DNA of 64,000 nt from positions 2,893,001-2,957,000 of the forward strand of contig NZ_CP109450.1 of the NCBI RefSeq assembly GCF_041438865.1, given 5' to 3'. Both the position numbers and the translations under genes were made by a program. Origin of the DNA: Streptomyces sp. NBC_01471. Lineage in GTDB: Bacteria; Actinomycetota; Actinomycetes; Streptomycetales; Streptomycetaceae. The notes below the pieces were generated by a model. That model made no database searches. It saw nothing but the letters and a program-made list of their open reading frames with translations, and was not told the origin of the DNA. The first letter of the stretch is position 1, and each line of letters begins with the position of its first letter. Positions 25,252 through 34,124 of this stretch are shown one piece after another.

Positions 25252-25350
25252 GGACCGGATCTGATCCGGCCGGGCGGGGCCGGATCCGGCCGGATCAGGT
25301 CAGGCCCGCTCAGGCCAGATCCGCTCAGGCCAGGTCAGGTCAGGTCAGGT
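25252..25350. repeat. Short GC-rich repeats between convergent genes
   Basis: The gap holds a CCGGATC/GATCCGG palindrome (25256-25270), further GGCCGGATC copies, and four AGGTC pentamers in tandem near its end (about 25328-25349). It may work as a terminator for both flanking genes. Confidence 0.5.
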
Positions 25351-25698
25351 CCACAGCACCGCGATGAAGATGTTGACGACCGTGAGTCCGCCGACCGCCC
25401 CGAAGAGGCCCTTGTCGATGCGCTCGTCGTCGCGCTTCACATAGACGAGTCCCAGGATCACCACCAGGATCGCCAGCTTGATCCCGATCTTGATGGTGTT
25501 GATGGTGTTCCCGTCGGCCTGGTTCAGGCCGACCAGTGCCACGCCGGTCACCAGCATCGTCAGCGCGCCGTGCAGCATCGCCGGGCCGAACCGGGCCTCG
25601 CCCGTGCGCATCGCCTTCATCTGTGTCAGGAAACCGCCGAGCAGCGCGGCGATACCGATGATGTGCAGGCCGACGAAGGCATTGATGAGTACGTCCAT
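25345..25698 (-). CDS. Small four-span integral membrane protein
   Basis: This encodes 117 residues, from ATG 25698. Four hydrophobic segments are visible at about residues 3-22 (INAFVGLHIIGIAALLGGFL), 43-60 (LHGALTMLVTGVALVG), 69-87 (IKIGIKLAILVVILGLVYV) and 99-116 (GLFGAVGGLTVVNIFIAVLW). A short charged loop (KRDDERIDKG) separates spans 3 and 4. No catalytic motif is seen. The gene is monocistronic, between and opposite to two cell-wall genes. Function unknown. Confidence 0.8.
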   Translation of the reverse strand: MDVLINAFVGLHIIGIAALLGGFLTQMKAMRTGEARFGPAMLHGALTMLVTGVALVGLNQADGNTINTIKIGIKLAILVVILGLVYVKRDDERIDKGLFGAVGGLTVVNIFIAVLWT

Positions 25699-25938
25699 GG
25701 GATTCGACCTTAGCCATCGCCCTCCGGGCCACCGTCACCGGTAGTCCCACAGTGGCCCCACAGAACCAGTCCCATCCGGTCATCGCCGACCGTATAAGGC
25801 AAAGCAGTGGCCAGATTCGACCACTATGTCCCATGAGGTCTCGTTCCCATAACCCCAGGTTTAGCGTTCTTACCCAGATGACCGGCTCCCCACCGCCGTC
25901 CCGTAACCGGGCCGCCGTCGGTCATCACCGCCGAGAGA

Positions 25939-26011
25939 TCCGGCGGCGGCCCGCTCCCCCTGTGCGGGCCGCCGCCGGACACGTATCCGCTCCGCTCCCC
26001 CCGCGGATACG
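25939..26011 (+). promoter_or_regulatory. Two consecutive hairpins in the leader of the second NlpC/P60 gene
   Basis: A perfect 16-bp stem (25939-25954 with 25964-25979, 9-base loop) is followed after 2 bases by a 9-bp stem (25982-25990 with 26003-26011, 12-base loop). They end 12 bases before GGAAGGA. Their strength suggests attenuation or transcript stability control. Apart from them, 25699-26043 holds a possible -10 TATAAG near 25794 and no gene. Confidence 0.5.
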
Positions 26012-26043
26012 GCAAGGACGTACGGAAGGACGTGAACGCCCTC

Positions 26044-27105
26044 GTGGCCGCTCACCGAAAGCCCAGGCAACGCCCGCTCACCGGCCCCGCGGCCCGGACC
26101 GCCGCGACGCTCACCCTCGCGGGAGCCGCGTCCGCCACCGCCTTGCAGGGCGTCGGCCACGCGGCACCGCGTCTCACCCCCGCGCAGGTCAAGGCCCAGG
26201 TCGACACGCTGTACCAGGACGCGGAGACCGCCACCGAGAAGTACGACGGGGCGAAGGAGAAGACCGCGGCGTCGGAGAAGTCGCTGCGCTCCCTGCGCGA
26301 CCAGGCCGCCCGCCGCACGGAGCAGCTCAACACCGCGCGCTCCGCGCTCGGTTCGACGGCGTCGGCCCAGTACCGCAACGGCGCCATCGACCCGTCACTC
26401 CAGGTGTTCCTCTCCTCCGATCCGTCGCACTATCTGGACCGGGCCGCCTATGTGGAGCACGCTGGTGACCAGCAGGCCGCCGAGGTCACCGGAGTGCGCC
26501 GGCAGCTCGGGCAGCTCGCCCAGCTGCGCTCCGAGGCGGACTCCACCCTCAGCAGGCTGCGGACCCAGCAGGCCGACCTGAAGAAGCAGAAGACCACCGT
26601 GCAGAGCAGGATCCGCGCGGCCGAGGCACTGCTCTCCCGGCTGTCGGCGCCCGAGCGCTCGCAGTACGAGTCACAGGGCGCCGGCAGGTCCGCCGCCCCG
26701 CAGGCCGCCGACCGGTCGGCGGTGCGGGGCCCGGTCGCCGCCCCCGGCTCCCGGGCGGCGCGGGCGGTCGCCTTCGCCTACAGCGCGCTCGGCAAGCCGT
26801 ACGCCTGGGGGGCCACGGGGCCCTCGTCCTTCGACTGCTCGGGGCTGACCCAGGCCGCGTACCGCTCAGCGGGGGTTTCGCTCCCGCGCACCACGTACAC
26901 CCAGATCAACTCCGGGCAGCGGGTGAACCGTTCCGAACTGGCCCCCGGCGATCTGGTGTTCTTCTTCTCCGGGATCAGCCACGTCGGCATCTACGTGGGC
27001 AACGGCCAGATGATCCACGCCCCGCACCCCGGCGCCCCGGTCAGGCTCGCGCCGATCGGTCAGATGCCCTTCGCGGGTGCGACACGGCCGGTGGCGGGCG
27101 CCTGA
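26044..27105 (+). CDS. Secreted NlpC/P60 cell-wall endopeptidase (second copy)
   Basis: This encodes 353 residues. It is a paralogue of the gene at 22119: same N-terminus (VAAHRKPRQRP), signal peptide ending in GVGHA, coiled coil (QVDTLYQDAETATEKYDGAKEK), and C-terminal NlpC/P60 domain with catalytic Cys in FDCSGLTQAAY and His in ISHVGIYVGNG. GTG 26044 is chosen by alignment to the paralogue; GTG 26032 is also in frame but only one base after GGAAGGA. It should act on peptidoglycan outside the cell. Its 3' end overlaps the convergent esterase gene by 46 bases. Confidence 0.9.
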   Translation: MAAHRKPRQRPLTGPAARTAATLTLAGAASATALQGVGHAAPRLTPAQVKAQVDTLYQDAETATEKYDGAKEKTAASEKSLRSLRDQAARRTEQLNTARSALGSTASAQYRNGAIDPSLQVFLSSDPSHYLDRAAYVEHAGDQQAAEVTGVRRQLGQLAQLRSEADSTLSRLRTQQADLKKQKTTVQSRIRAAEALLSRLSAPERSQYESQGAGRSAAPQAADRSAVRGPVAAPGSRAARAVAFAYSALGKPYAWGATGPSSFDCSGLTQAAYRSAGVSLPRTTYTQINSGQRVNRSELAPGDLVFFFSGISHVGIYVGNGQMIHAPHPGAPVRLAPIGQMPFAGATRPVAGA

Positions 27106-28232
27106 CCGAGCGGTGCGCCGGTGTGGACCCTCGGTCTAAACTGCGCGCTCAGCCAGGTGAAGACATCAGGCACCTGCTTGCGCCAGACCGCCAGACTGTG
27201 TCCGCCCGTCACCGGGATGACCTGCACCGATGTCGGCGGCTTGGCCGCGGCGCGCAGGGCGAGGCCGTCCCGGTAACCGTCGCGGGGCGCGCCGGAGAGG
27301 AACAGCGAGACGCGCGGCGGGGTCTTGGCGTGGCGCAGGATCCACAGCGGATTGTTCGTACGCCGCAGCACGGGGTCCCTGGCGGTGATGGAGGCGTGCT
27401 CGGCCGCCGGATCGTTGTACCCGGAGAGCCCGGCCGCCGCGTGGTACCGGTCGGGGTGCGCCAGCGCCAGCTTCACCGCGCAGTGCGCCCCCGCCGAGTA
27501 CCCGGCGACCGCCCACCCGGCCGCTCCGCGCTTCGCCCGGAAGGTGTCCTTCACCATCGTCGGCACATCGACGCTCAGCCAGGTGTCCGCGTTGATGACC
27601 CCGGACACGTTGGCACAGCCGGTGTCCTGACTGCCCAGGAGTGAGGTGCGCGGCGACACCAGGATGAACGGTGCGATCTCCCCCCGCTTCATCATCGGCG
27701 CGAGCTGCTTCCCCGCGCCGAGGCTGGAGAACCAGGCCTTCGCCGTACCGGGGAATCCGGAGAGCAGCTCGACCACCGGGAAGGTGTGGTGACGGTAGGC
27801 GGGTTCGTTGTACTCCGGCGGCAGCCAGACGTACACCTCACCGCGCACCCCCGACACCTGCCCCGTCAGCACCGTGCTGCGCACACCACTCATGCGCGGG
27901 TCGGCCACCGGCTTGAACACGGCCCGCTGGTGCGGTTCGGAGGCGAGCTGCCGCCCGCCGAGCCCGTCCGCACCGAGGTCCGGCGCGGCGACCACGTGAT
28001 TGCCGGTGCCGAGCAGGTCGGCCCAGTTGTCGTACAGGCCGTTGCTGTTGTTCACCGCGACGAAGACGACCAGCACCGCGGTCGCCTGCGCGAACAACAC
28101 CATCACCAGCCGGGCCGCACCACGTACGGCCGCGGGTCCGGCGACGCGCCCCCACAGCAGCAGGGGCAGCAGCACCGCGACGCCCATCATGGCGATAGCG
28201 GTGAGGAAGAACGGGGTTCCCGTCAGGCTCAT
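27060..28232 (-). CDS. Membrane-anchored esterase (esterase D/antigen-85-like fold)
   Basis: This encodes 390 residues. Two or three N-terminal membrane spans (residues about 5-30, 40-62) are followed by an extracellular alpha/beta-hydrolase domain: [16 protein letters not shown], the nucleophile in [15 protein letters not shown] (G-x-S-x-G), and a likely catalytic His in [10 protein letters not shown]. This arrangement is common among actinomycete secreted esterases related to mycolyltransferases. ATG 28232 was chosen; GTG 28235 is equally possible and neither has a clear binding site. Its stop lies inside the convergent NlpC/P60 gene (46-base overlap). Substrate unknown. Confidence 0.83.
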   Translation of the reverse strand: MSLTGTPFFLTAIAMMGVAVLLPLLLWGRVAGPAAVRGAARLVMVLFAQATAVLVVFVAVNNSNGLYDNWADLLGTGNHVVAAPDLGADGLGGRQLASEPHQRAVFKPVADPRMSGVRSTVLTGQVSGVRGEVYVWLPPEYNEPAYRHHTFPVVELLSGFPGTAKAWFSSLGAGKQLAPMMKRGEIAPFILVSPRTSLLGSQDTGCANVSGVINADTWLSVDVPTMVKDTFRAKRGAAGWAVAGYSAGAHCAVKLALAHPDRYHAAAGLSGYNDPAAEHASITARDPVLRRTNNPLWILRHAKTPPRVSLFLSGAPRDGYRDGLALRAAAKPPTSVQVIPVTGGHSLAVWRKQVPDVFTWLSAQFRPRVHTGAPLGQAPATGRVAPAKGI

Positions 28233-28522
28233 CACGTGGGGAAAGATGCCCTATTGGGGCCTGGGGTTACCTGTTTTGCACCCTTTTTACGTCGTCACGT
28301 ACGGCGATGACCCAACACATACGGTATACGTCCGTTTCCTTGCCTGCCGCTGGTCATCTCTGGCCGTACCTGCCCATACCCGTACGCGGTCGGCGGCCCG
28401 GCCGGAACGCCCGGACAGGACCCGGAGTCACCGGCAGGCCCGCGACAACCGACCCCACTGCCCGCGCCACGCCCCACACCACCACGACCACCGCGGCCGG
28501 GCTGGAGGCGGACGCCCCGGAG

Positions 28523-29403
28523 ATGCCCACTCCGCATGTGCAGGAGACCCAGGCGCACGGCATCGCGGGCGGTGCCGCACTGCTGCTGACCCTGCTCGGC
28601 GCCGTGGTGGGGCTCGGGCTGCTCATCGGCGGGGGTGTCGCGAGCGGCAGCCTGGGCGCCACGCTGGTCGTGGTGGGCATCGTCGTGCTGGTCGGCTCCC
28701 CGTTCTGCATGACCGGCGTGAAGATGGTCGCTCCGGGCGAGGCCCGCGTCATCCAGCTGTTCGGGCGGTACGTGGGCACGATCCGCCAGAACGGGCTGCG
28801 CTGGGTGAATCCGCTGACGAGTGCACGGAAGATCTCCACCCGGGTGCGGAACAACGAGACGTCGGTCATGAAGGTCAACGACGCGTACGGCAACCCGATC
28901 GAGCTCGCGGCGGTCGTGGTGTGGAAGGTCGAGGACACCGCACAGGCGCTGTTCGAGGTGGACGACTACCGCAAGTTCGTGGCGACCCAGGCCGAGTCGG
29001 CGGTCCGCCACATCGCCAACGAGTACCCGTACGACGCACACGACGAGGACGCGCTGTCCCTGCGCGGCAACGCCGACGAGATCACCGAGAAGCTCTCGCT
29101 GGAGCTGACCGCACGCGTCCGGGCCGCGGGCGTCCGGATCATCGAGTTCCGGTCGCGTACGCGCCGGAGATCGCCTCCGCGATGCTCCAGCGCCAGCAGG
29201 CCGGGGCGGTCGCCGCGGCCCGTCAGCAGATCGTCGAGGGTGCGGTCGGCATGGTCGAGCAAGCCCTGGTCCGGATCAGCGAACAGGGCATCGTGGACCT
29301 GGACGAGGAGCGGAAGGCCGCCATGGTCAGCAACTTGATGGTGGTGCTGTGCGGCGACCGCGCCGTCCAACCGGTCCTGAACACCGGTTCCCTCTACCAG
29401 TGA
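28523..29403 (+). pseudogene. SPFH/band-7 family membrane protein with a one-base frameshift
   Basis: Up to about 29150 the frame encodes a normal SPFH protein: two hydrophobic spans ([34 protein letters not shown]), [20 protein letters not shown], then the band-7 core with [18 protein letters not shown]. The family continues [13 protein letters not shown], but here the frame reads EFRSRTRR; the expected continuation ([18 protein letters not shown]) resumes in the next frame and runs to the stop at 29403. A single missing G near 29153 explains this. Either it is a sequence error or the last 80 residues are lost. ATG 28523 is conservative; the frame is open up to ATG 28307. Confidence 0.75.
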
Positions 29404-29472
29404 GCGCTGGAAGGGCCGGTGAGCGGGGAAGAGCCGGTGAGCGGGCACGGGCCGGTGGGCGAGGAGGGGCCG

Positions 29473-29745
29473 GTGAGCGAGGAGAGCACCGGCGCCCCGG
29501 ACCCCTCCGGCCCGGCGCCGCGGCGCGCGGCCAGGGCGCGCAAGCAGGTGCTGCTGCGGCTGGACCCGTCCGTGCACGACGCTCTGGCGCGCTGGGCGGC
29601 GGACGGACTCCGCAGCGCCAACGCCCAGATCGAGTTCCTGCTCCGCAAGGCCCTCTCCGACGCCGGGCGGCTGCCGCGCGACACGGGCGCCCTCCCCCGC
29701 CGCGGCAGGCCCCCGAAACCGGACCGCGGCGACGGAACGGGCTGA
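29473..29745 (+). CDS. Small ribbon-helix-helix-type protein
   Basis: This encodes 90 residues. The core KQVLLRLDPSVHDALARWAADGLRSANAQIEFLLRKAL is a ribbon-helix-helix pattern as in Arc/MetJ-like repressors and antitoxins. The tail is Pro/Arg-rich (RRGRPPKPDRGDG). Three in-frame GTG starts (29419, 29437, 29473) each begin a similar GAG/GCCGGTGAGCG repeat; 29473 has the strongest site (GAGGAGG, 5 bases before). It follows the SPFH gene by 70 bases and is probably co-transcribed, a pairing common in Streptomyces. No toxin partner is visible. Confidence 0.75.
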   Translation: MSEESTGAPDPSGPAPRRAARARKQVLLRLDPSVHDALARWAADGLRSANAQIEFLLRKALSDAGRLPRDTGALPRRGRPPKPDRGDGTG

Positions 29746-29858
29746 CAGCCGACGGAATGCCGCAGTACGTGCGGCCCGCCTCCCGGCCGGCAGGTCCGGC
29801 CGGGAGGCCGCCCGGGTAGCGGAGGCGGGTGGCCGCCCCGGTGGCGGGTGGCCGCCCG

Positions 29859-30602
29859 TCAGACCAGCCGGCGGGCCGTCGCCCACCGGGTCAGTTCGTG
29901 GCGGTTCGACAACTGGAGCTTGCGCAGCACCGCGGAGACGTGCGACTCGACCGTCTTCACCGAGATGAAGAGCTGTTTGGCGATCTCCTTGTACGCGTAT
30001 CCGCGGGCGATGAGGCGCAGGACCTCCCGCTCGCGCTGCGTGAGGCGGTCCATGTCCTCGTCGACCGGCGGTGCGTCCGTGGAGGCGAAGGCGTCGAGGA
30101 CGAACCCCGCGAGGCGGGGCGAGAAGACCGCGTCGCCGTCCTGGACCCGGAAGACCGAGTCGACCAGGTCGGTGCCGGTGATCGTCTTCGTGACGTAACC
30201 GCGGGCGCCGCCCCTGATGACCCCGATCACGTCCTCCGCCGCGTCCGACACGGACAGGGCGAGGAAGCGGACCGGGTTCTCCGTGTCGGACATCAGAGCG
30301 GCCGAGCGGCGCAGCACTTCGACACCGCCGCCGCCCGGGAGGTGGACGTCGAGGAGGACCACCTCGGGACGGGTGGCCTTGATGACGGTGACGGCCTGGT
30401 CGACGTCGGCCGCTTCACCGACGACCTCGACACCGGTCGACTCGGTGCGGCCGATCTCCGCCTGCACCCCCGTGCGGAACATCCGGTGGTCGTCCACGAG
30501 GACGACGCGGACCCTGCGGCTCTCCCCGGGCAGTCCGCTTCCGGCGTCCCCCTGCGGCTCGTTGGCCCCGGTCCGGTCGGTGCGGTCGGTGGGCTCGGTC
30601 AT
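29859..30602 (-). CDS. LuxR/NarL-family response regulator
   Basis: This encodes 247 residues. The receiver domain starts at about residue 30 (RVRVVLVDDHRMFR, acidic pocket), the phospho-acceptor Asp is in EVVLLDVHLPGGGG, and the conserved Lys in GYVTKTI. The C-terminal LuxR helix-turn-helix is LTQREREVLRLIARGYAYKEIAKQLFI in short form (TQREREVL, KEIAKQLF, KTVESHV). An N-terminal extension of about 28 residues is low-complexity. ATG 30602 overlaps the kinase stop (30599) as ATGA, so the pair is co-translated. It should bind DNA after phosphorylation by that kinase. Confidence 0.95.
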   Translation of the reverse strand: MTEPTDRTDRTGANEPQGDAGSGLPGESRRVRVVLVDDHRMFRTGVQAEIGRTESTGVEVVGEAADVDQAVTVIKATRPEVVLLDVHLPGGGGVEVLRRSAALMSDTENPVRFLALSVSDAAEDVIGVIRGGARGYVTKTITGTDLVDSVFRVQDGDAVFSPRLAGFVLDAFASTDAPPVDEDMDRLTQREREVLRLIARGYAYKEIAKQLFISVKTVESHVSAVLRKLQLSNRHELTRWATARRLV

Positions 30603-31885
30603 GCTCGCTCCATCTCCAGTTCCACTACGGTGCCGCCGTCGGGAGCGGAACGCAGGCTTGCCGTGCCGCCGTTGCGCTGCATACGGCCGATGATCGATTC
30701 TCGTACGCCCATCCGGTCGCCGGGCACCGCGTCGAGATCGAAGCCGGGCCCCCGGTCGCGTACCGACACGAAGACCGTACGGCCTTCGACTTCCGCGTAC
30801 ACCTGTACCGCCCCGCCCTCGCCACCGTACTTGGCCGCGTTGACCATGGCCTCGCGTGCCGCCTGCATCTGGGCCGACAGCTTCTCGTCCAGCGGGCAGT
30901 CGCCCACGACCACCACTTCGAGCGGCACCCCGTGCTTGTCCTCGACCTCGGCGGCGGACTGCTTGACGGCTTCGGCGAGGGTCTCCGGTTCGTCGTCCTT
31001 GTCCTTGCCGGTGCCCTCGGGCCGGTAGAGCCAGGCGCGCAGTTCGCGCTCCTGGGCGCGGGCCAGTCTGCGGACCTCGCCCGGCTGCTCGGCGTTGCGC
31101 TGGATCAGGGTGAGCGTGTGCAGCACCGAGTCGTGGACGTGGGCCGCGACCTCGGCGCGCTCCTGGGCACGGATGCGCATCAGCCGCTCCTGGGAGAGGT
31201 CCTGGGTCATCCGGATGAGCCAGGGCCCCACGAGCAGGACGATCCCGGCGACCACGGCGAGTGCGGCGGTCAGGACGTTGCCGAGCTGCGCCGACGAGCC
31301 GCGGATCACGATGAACGCGGCGAGCCCCGCGCCGACCAGCGCGACGCCCGCCAGCGCCCGGCCCAGCGGGAGCAGCCTGCTGCTGCGGCCGACTTCCGCC
31401 CAGTGCGCACGGCGTGTGTTGTCCGCCTGGCGCCAGACGAGGACGACACCGGCGCCGATGAGCAGGACGGGCCAGATGTACGGACTGGCGTCGCCGCCGA
31501 TGTCCACGTTCCCGATGAAGGCCGCCACACCGATGATCAGCGCGATGAGGGCGACGATCTGGCCCCGGTCGGGCTTGCGCAGTCGGCGGCGGCCGTCCGG
31601 GGACTCCTCGAACGGCGACGGCACACCGTGCCGCTGGACCCCGCCCGCGCCGAGCGGCACGACGAACCAGAACGCGGCATACAGCAGCGCCCCCAGCCCC
31701 TCCAGCGCGAAGAGCACGATGAACGCGGCCCGCACCCAGGAGACGGGCACCCCGAGGTGCCCGGCGAGCCCGCGCGCGACGCCGCCCAGCATCCGCCCTT
31801 CGGCGCTGCGGTACAGCTTGCGCGGCGCGGGCTCGTCCGGGGCTTCGGATGCGGCACCTGCGGCGCGGGGCGGGGCGACTGGCAT
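30599..31885 (-). CDS. Sensor histidine kinase with N-terminal PspC domain
   Basis: This encodes 428 residues. A PspC domain comes first (KLYRSAEGRMLGGVARGLAGHLG), with hydrophobic spans that continue through about four more membrane segments up to residue 210. The HisKA_3 phospho-acceptor region follows (ERAEVAAHVHDSVLHTLTLIQ, His in HDSVLHT), then a HATPase_c domain with EAMVNAAKYGG (N box) and VRDRGPGFDL (G1). ATG 31885 was chosen; it lacks a clear binding site and the frame is open to 31921. PspC-linked kinases usually report envelope stress. It forms an operon with the regulator at 29859 and is divergent from another PspC gene. Confidence 0.93.
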   Translation of the reverse strand: MPVAPPRAAGAASEAPDEPAPRKLYRSAEGRMLGGVARGLAGHLGVPVSWVRAAFIVLFALEGLGALLYAAFWFVVPLGAGGVQRHGVPSPFEESPDGRRRLRKPDRGQIVALIALIIGVAAFIGNVDIGGDASPYIWPVLLIGAGVVLVWRQADNTRRAHWAEVGRSSRLLPLGRALAGVALVGAGLAAFIVIRGSSAQLGNVLTAALAVVAGIVLLVGPWLIRMTQDLSQERLMRIRAQERAEVAAHVHDSVLHTLTLIQRNAEQPGEVRRLARAQERELRAWLYRPEGTGKDKDDEPETLAEAVKQSAAEVEDKHGVPLEVVVVGDCPLDEKLSAQMQAAREAMVNAAKYGGEGGAVQVYAEVEGRTVFVSVRDRGPGFDLDAVPGDRMGVRESIIGRMQRNGGTASLRSAPDGGTVVELEMERA

Positions 31886-32015
31886 GGTTCGATCGTCACA
31901 TGGACGGACCGCCGCGGGCATCAGGGAAAACCCCCTGGTTCCGGGGTGCGAAATCAGGGATCGGCCAGGGTCGTCGCGGCCCCCGCCCGCGCGGGGCGAC
32001 CGTCACCATGGGGGT

Positions 32016-33305
32016 ATGACAACCCCGCCGCCGCAGAACGAGCCGCGACCGCACCTGCGGCGCCACCGGAGCAACAAGGTGGTCGCCGGGGTCTGCGGGG
32101 GGCTCGGCAGACACTTCGACCTGGATCCGGTGATCTTCCGCGTCGTTCTCGGTGTGCTGGCGGTGACCGGCGGGGTCGGGCTGATCTTCTACGGTTTCGC
32201 CTGGCTGCTGATCCAGCTGGAGGGTGAGGACGAGAACGAGGCGCGCAGACTGCTGACCGGCCGGGTCGAGGGCGCGTCCATGGCCGCGGTGCTCTTCGCA
32301 CTGATCGGCTGCGGGCTGTTCCTGTCGATGCTGCACTACGTGACGGTGCTGGTCTTCGCGGCCCTGCTGTCGCTGGCCACCGCGGGCTCCGCGGTCTGGT
32401 CGGAGCGGCGCCGGCTCGCGACCCCCGAGGCGCCGGAACCGGCTGCCGGGCATCGGGTGGCAGGGCAGAAACCCGCCGGGCAGAAAGTGGCGGACGCACC
32501 GCCGGAGACGAAAGCCCCGCCGGCGCCCGGGGGCCCGTCCTGGTGGCGGGATCCGATCATCAAGGACGGCACCACCGGACCGGTCGGTTCCGGCTATCTC
32601 TGGGGCCCGTCGGACACCACCCCGGATCCGCCGCCGTCCCGCAGGTCGGCCCGGTCCGCCCCCGCCGCGAGCCGGGGGCCGCGCGGGATCGGCGGCCGGC
32701 TGTTCCTGCTCGCCCTGGTCGCGGCCGGACTCGGCACGGGCCTCTCCTGGGACAGCCGGCCGGTCGGCCCGAGCCTGCAGATCGGACTGGCCTGCGCACT
32801 CGCCGTCTTCGGCCTCGGGATGCTGCTCAGCTCGTTCATCGGCCGTACGGGATCGGGCACGATCGTGCTGGTGGTCCTCACGACGGCACTGCTGGCGGGC
32901 GCGAGCGCCCTGCCGAAGACCGTCACCTCGCACTGGACGCGTACGGAGTGGCGGCCCGCCTCGGTGTCGGCGGTGCACCCGCGGTACGAGGTGGGCACGG
33001 GGGTCGGCACGCTGAACCTGCGGAGTCTGAACGTGCCGCCGGGCGCCTCCGTCCGTACGCATGTGGAGGTCGGCGCGGGCCGGGTGTCGGTCGTCGTACC
33101 GAAGAACGTGACCGTGCGGCTCCATGCCGAGGTGGGTCTGGGCGACATCCAGTTGCCCGGTGAGAACCAGCAGGACATCGACATCTCCCCGGCCCGGGAG
33201 AGGACGATCACGCTCGCTCCCCGGGGCGGCGGCAGGACCGGAGGCACGGTCGACCTCCATCTGAAGGTCGGCGTGGGACAGGTGGAGGTGACCCGTGCAC
33301 GGTGA
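32016..33305 (+). CDS. PspC-domain membrane protein with C-terminal adhesin-like domain
   Basis: This encodes 429 residues. The N-terminal PspC domain (SNKVVAGVCGGLGRHFDLDPVIFRV is its core; VVAGVCGGLGRH is diagnostic) is followed by spans at about 95-135 and, after a Pro-rich linker, three more at about 225-310. The C-terminus (VGTGVGTLNLRSLNVPPGA, HVEVGAGRVSVVVP) is a beta-repeat region like LiaF/DUF4097-type domains found outside the membrane in envelope-stress systems. Transcribed away from the PspC kinase gene 130 bases upstream, it is a likely target or sensor partner of that two-component system. Confidence 0.88.
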   Translation: MTTPPPQNEPRPHLRRHRSNKVVAGVCGGLGRHFDLDPVIFRVVLGVLAVTGGVGLIFYGFAWLLIQLEGEDENEARRLLTGRVEGASMAAVLFALIGCGLFLSMLHYVTVLVFAALLSLATAGSAVWSERRRLATPEAPEPAAGHRVAGQKPAGQKVADAPPETKAPPAPGGPSWWRDPIIKDGTTGPVGSGYLWGPSDTTPDPPPSRRSARSAPAASRGPRGIGGRLFLLALVAAGLGTGLSWDSRPVGPSLQIGLACALAVFGLGMLLSSFIGRTGSGTIVLVVLTTALLAGASALPKTVTSHWTRTEWRPASVSAVHPRYEVGTGVGTLNLRSLNVPPGASVRTHVEVGAGRVSVVVPKNVTVRLHAEVGLGDIQLPGENQQDIDISPARERTITLAPRGGGRTGGTVDLHLKVGVGQVEVTRAR

Positions 33306-33687
33306 CGGTGACGGAGCGGGAACGGGCGGAGCCGGACCAGCCCGGACAGGCGGGGCGCGGTCCGAAAGTGCGGGGCAGCCCGGCGGTACGCGGTCCGGCG
33401 GGGCGCAGCGTGGCCGGCCGCGGCGGGAGTTCCTCCATGAGTTCCGGCCGGGAAAGGCGGTCGCGGGTCTTGTGCTGCTGGGCATCGCGGCCGTCTACCT
33501 CGGCGACGCGGGCGGCCTCTGGCGGACGCCGCCGGTAGCCGCACTGCCGATGCTGGCCGCCGGCCTCGTACTGGCGGGGATCGCCAGCACGGTCGGTTAC
33601 GGCATGCGGCGGCGGGCAGCCAGAAGGGCGTCCACCGAGAGCAGCGGCGACCCGGCGAGCAGGAGCGGCAGCCAGGCCATGAGGTAG
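33295..33687 (+). CDS. Small two-span membrane protein
   Basis: This encodes 130 residues, from GTG 33295, with GGAGG 6 bases before it inside the end of the PspC gene; the two reading frames overlap by 11 bases, so translation is probably coupled. Residues 1-45 are Gly/Arg-rich, then come two spans (AVAGLVLLGIAAVYLGDAGG, ALPMLAAGLVLAGIASTVGYG) and a basic tail. The 3' end overlaps the convergent DoxX gene by 91 bases. It probably belongs with the PspC stress module. Function unknown. Confidence 0.75.
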   Translation: MHGDGDGAGTGGAGPARTGGARSESAGQPGGTRSGGAQRGRPRREFLHEFRPGKAVAGLVLLGIAAVYLGDAGGLWRTPPVAALPMLAAGLVLAGIASTVGYGMRRRAARRASTESSGDPASRSGSQAMR

Positions 33688-34124
33688 ACGAGGTCGTTGC
33701 CGTAGTAGTACGGCGTGGACTGCCAGCTCACCGTCAGCCAGAGGCTCAGCGAGATCAGGGCGCCGCCGAGCGCCGCGACCCGGCCGTACAGCCCCAGCAG
33801 GGTGCCGATGCCGACGGCGAGTTCACCGATGGCGATCGCGTAGCCGAAGCCGGCCGGGCTCTTCAGTGCCAGGTCCACGAGCGCCGGGAAGGCCGCGGAG
33901 CCCCGCACGGAATGCATGAGCTCGCCGAGGGAACCGGTGCCTGTCGCGTGCAGGAAGGCGGAGTCGGTGAGCTTGTCGATCCCGGCGTACAGGAAGGTGA
34001 CACCGAGGAAGATCCGCAGCGGAAGCAGCGAGTACCGACGGGCGGTCTCCTGCCAGCCACGCTTCCGGCTCCCCATACTCCCGCCGAGTCCGATGGGTGT
34101 GCCCGTCCGGTATCCCTGAACCAT
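33597..34124 (-). CDS. DoxX family membrane protein
   Basis: This encodes 175 residues, from ATG 34124, eight bases after AGGA. Four membrane spans are visible, with the DoxX pattern LLPLRIFLGVTFLYAGIDKLTD near the start, AIAIGELAVGIGTLLGLYGRVAAL in the middle, and PYYYGNDLVYLMAWLPLLLAG at the end. DoxX proteins are quinone-linked or redox-associated membrane proteins; the Mycobacterium member takes part in oxidant detoxification. The final 30 residues overlap the opposite gene at 33295. Substrate and partner are unknown here. Confidence 0.88.
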   Translation of the reverse strand: MVQGYRTGTPIGLGGSMGSRKRGWQETARRYSLLPLRIFLGVTFLYAGIDKLTDSAFLHATGTGSLGELMHSVRGSAAFPALVDLALKSPAGFGYAIAIGELAVGIGTLLGLYGRVAALGGALISLSLWLTVSWQSTPYYYGNDLVYLMAWLPLLLAGSPLLSVDALLAARRRMP

